Assembly: GCF_022808855.1 (NCBI RefSeq)
Contig: NZ_JAKZLF010000008.1
Location: 109,983-173,982, forward strand
Direction of reading: 5' to 3'
From: Anaeromyxobacter soli
GTDB taxonomy: Bacteria > Myxococcota > Myxococcia > Myxococcales > Anaeromyxobacteraceae
DNA length: 64,000 nucleotides
Numbering within the stretch: the first letter of the stretch is position 1; each line of letters starts with the position of its first letter. The position numbers were made by a program, and so were the translations under genes. The notes beneath the pieces are model-generated. The model saw nothing but the letters and a program-made list of their open reading frames with translations. It did not search any database and was not told where the DNA came from. Below, in pieces: positions 63,985-64,000 of the stretch.

Positions 63985-64000
63985 TTCGAACATGGCTGAA

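Overview
The window is a contiguous stretch of very GC-rich, gene-dense chromosome from a deltaproteobacterial-type myxobacterium (Myxococcota, Anaeromyxobacter). Identification is unusually firm. The globin-coupled histidine kinase at 34009-35160 has Tyr45, Leu68, His99 and His183, and the double-receiver regulator at 33278-33994 has Asp52 and Asp169. These are exactly the numbered residues published for AfGcHK and its cognate regulator from Anaeromyxobacter sp. Fw109-5, so the DNA is that strain or a very close relative.

Layout. 1-4.8 kb: end of an unknown gene, an unknown protein, a Tgl-like TPR lipoprotein, a RodZ-like HTH membrane protein, recO, a PfkB sugar kinase and glyQ. 4.8-14.4 kb: glyS, two translationally coupled large lipoproteins of unknown function, an FHA protein and polA. 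14.4-16.4 kb: a low-density island with an HNH nuclease gene that looks 5'-truncated, plus short direct repeats. 16.4-23.8 kb: divIVA, a hybrid kinase and a housekeeping run holB-holA-metG-tatD. 23.9-30 kb: HAD phosphatase, YhaM-like RNase, nicotinamidase, Zn-dependent dehydrogenase, a DksA/TraR-type zinc finger and a radical SAM protein.

30-35.7 kb is a signalling block: an NtrC-type activator, a PH-domain membrane protein, then on the minus strand the oxygen-sensing globin kinase, its double-receiver regulator and a receiver-kinase fusion, preceded by a universal stress protein. 36-39.4 kb joins tatA, an FNR-like regulator, moeA and mobB, a set that fits anaerobic respiration with Tat-exported molybdoenzymes. 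mobB runs in frame, with no stop, into a KGG-motif basic protein. 39.5-44.1 kb: an S9 peptidase and a MetX-homoserine dehydrogenase fusion. 44.1-49.5 kb: a nitric oxide module (NorR-like activator, a well-matched sigma-54 promoter, hemerythrin, quinol NO reductase, strong terminators, second hemerythrin). 49.6-58 kb: methionine aminopeptidase with SEC-C, a membrane-anchored MutS-like ATPase, egtB-egtD (ergothioneine), a PD-(D/E)XK protein and a long acyl-CoA dehydrogenase. 58-63.8 kb: a four-gene, overlapping hybrid kinase-CheR-CheB-receiver/kinase cluster.

The most interesting items not explained by ordinary gene calls are: a dispersed extragenic repeat whose left end lies 5-6 nt after a stop codon in three places (23.8, 54.9 and 63.8 kb); the third, kinase-bearing gene overlapping the AfGcHK regulator; the in-frame MobB-KGG junction; the MetX-Hom fusion; and the paired large lipoproteins at 7-10.9 kb. 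No tRNA, rRNA, CRISPR, prophage or intact insertion sequence was recognised.
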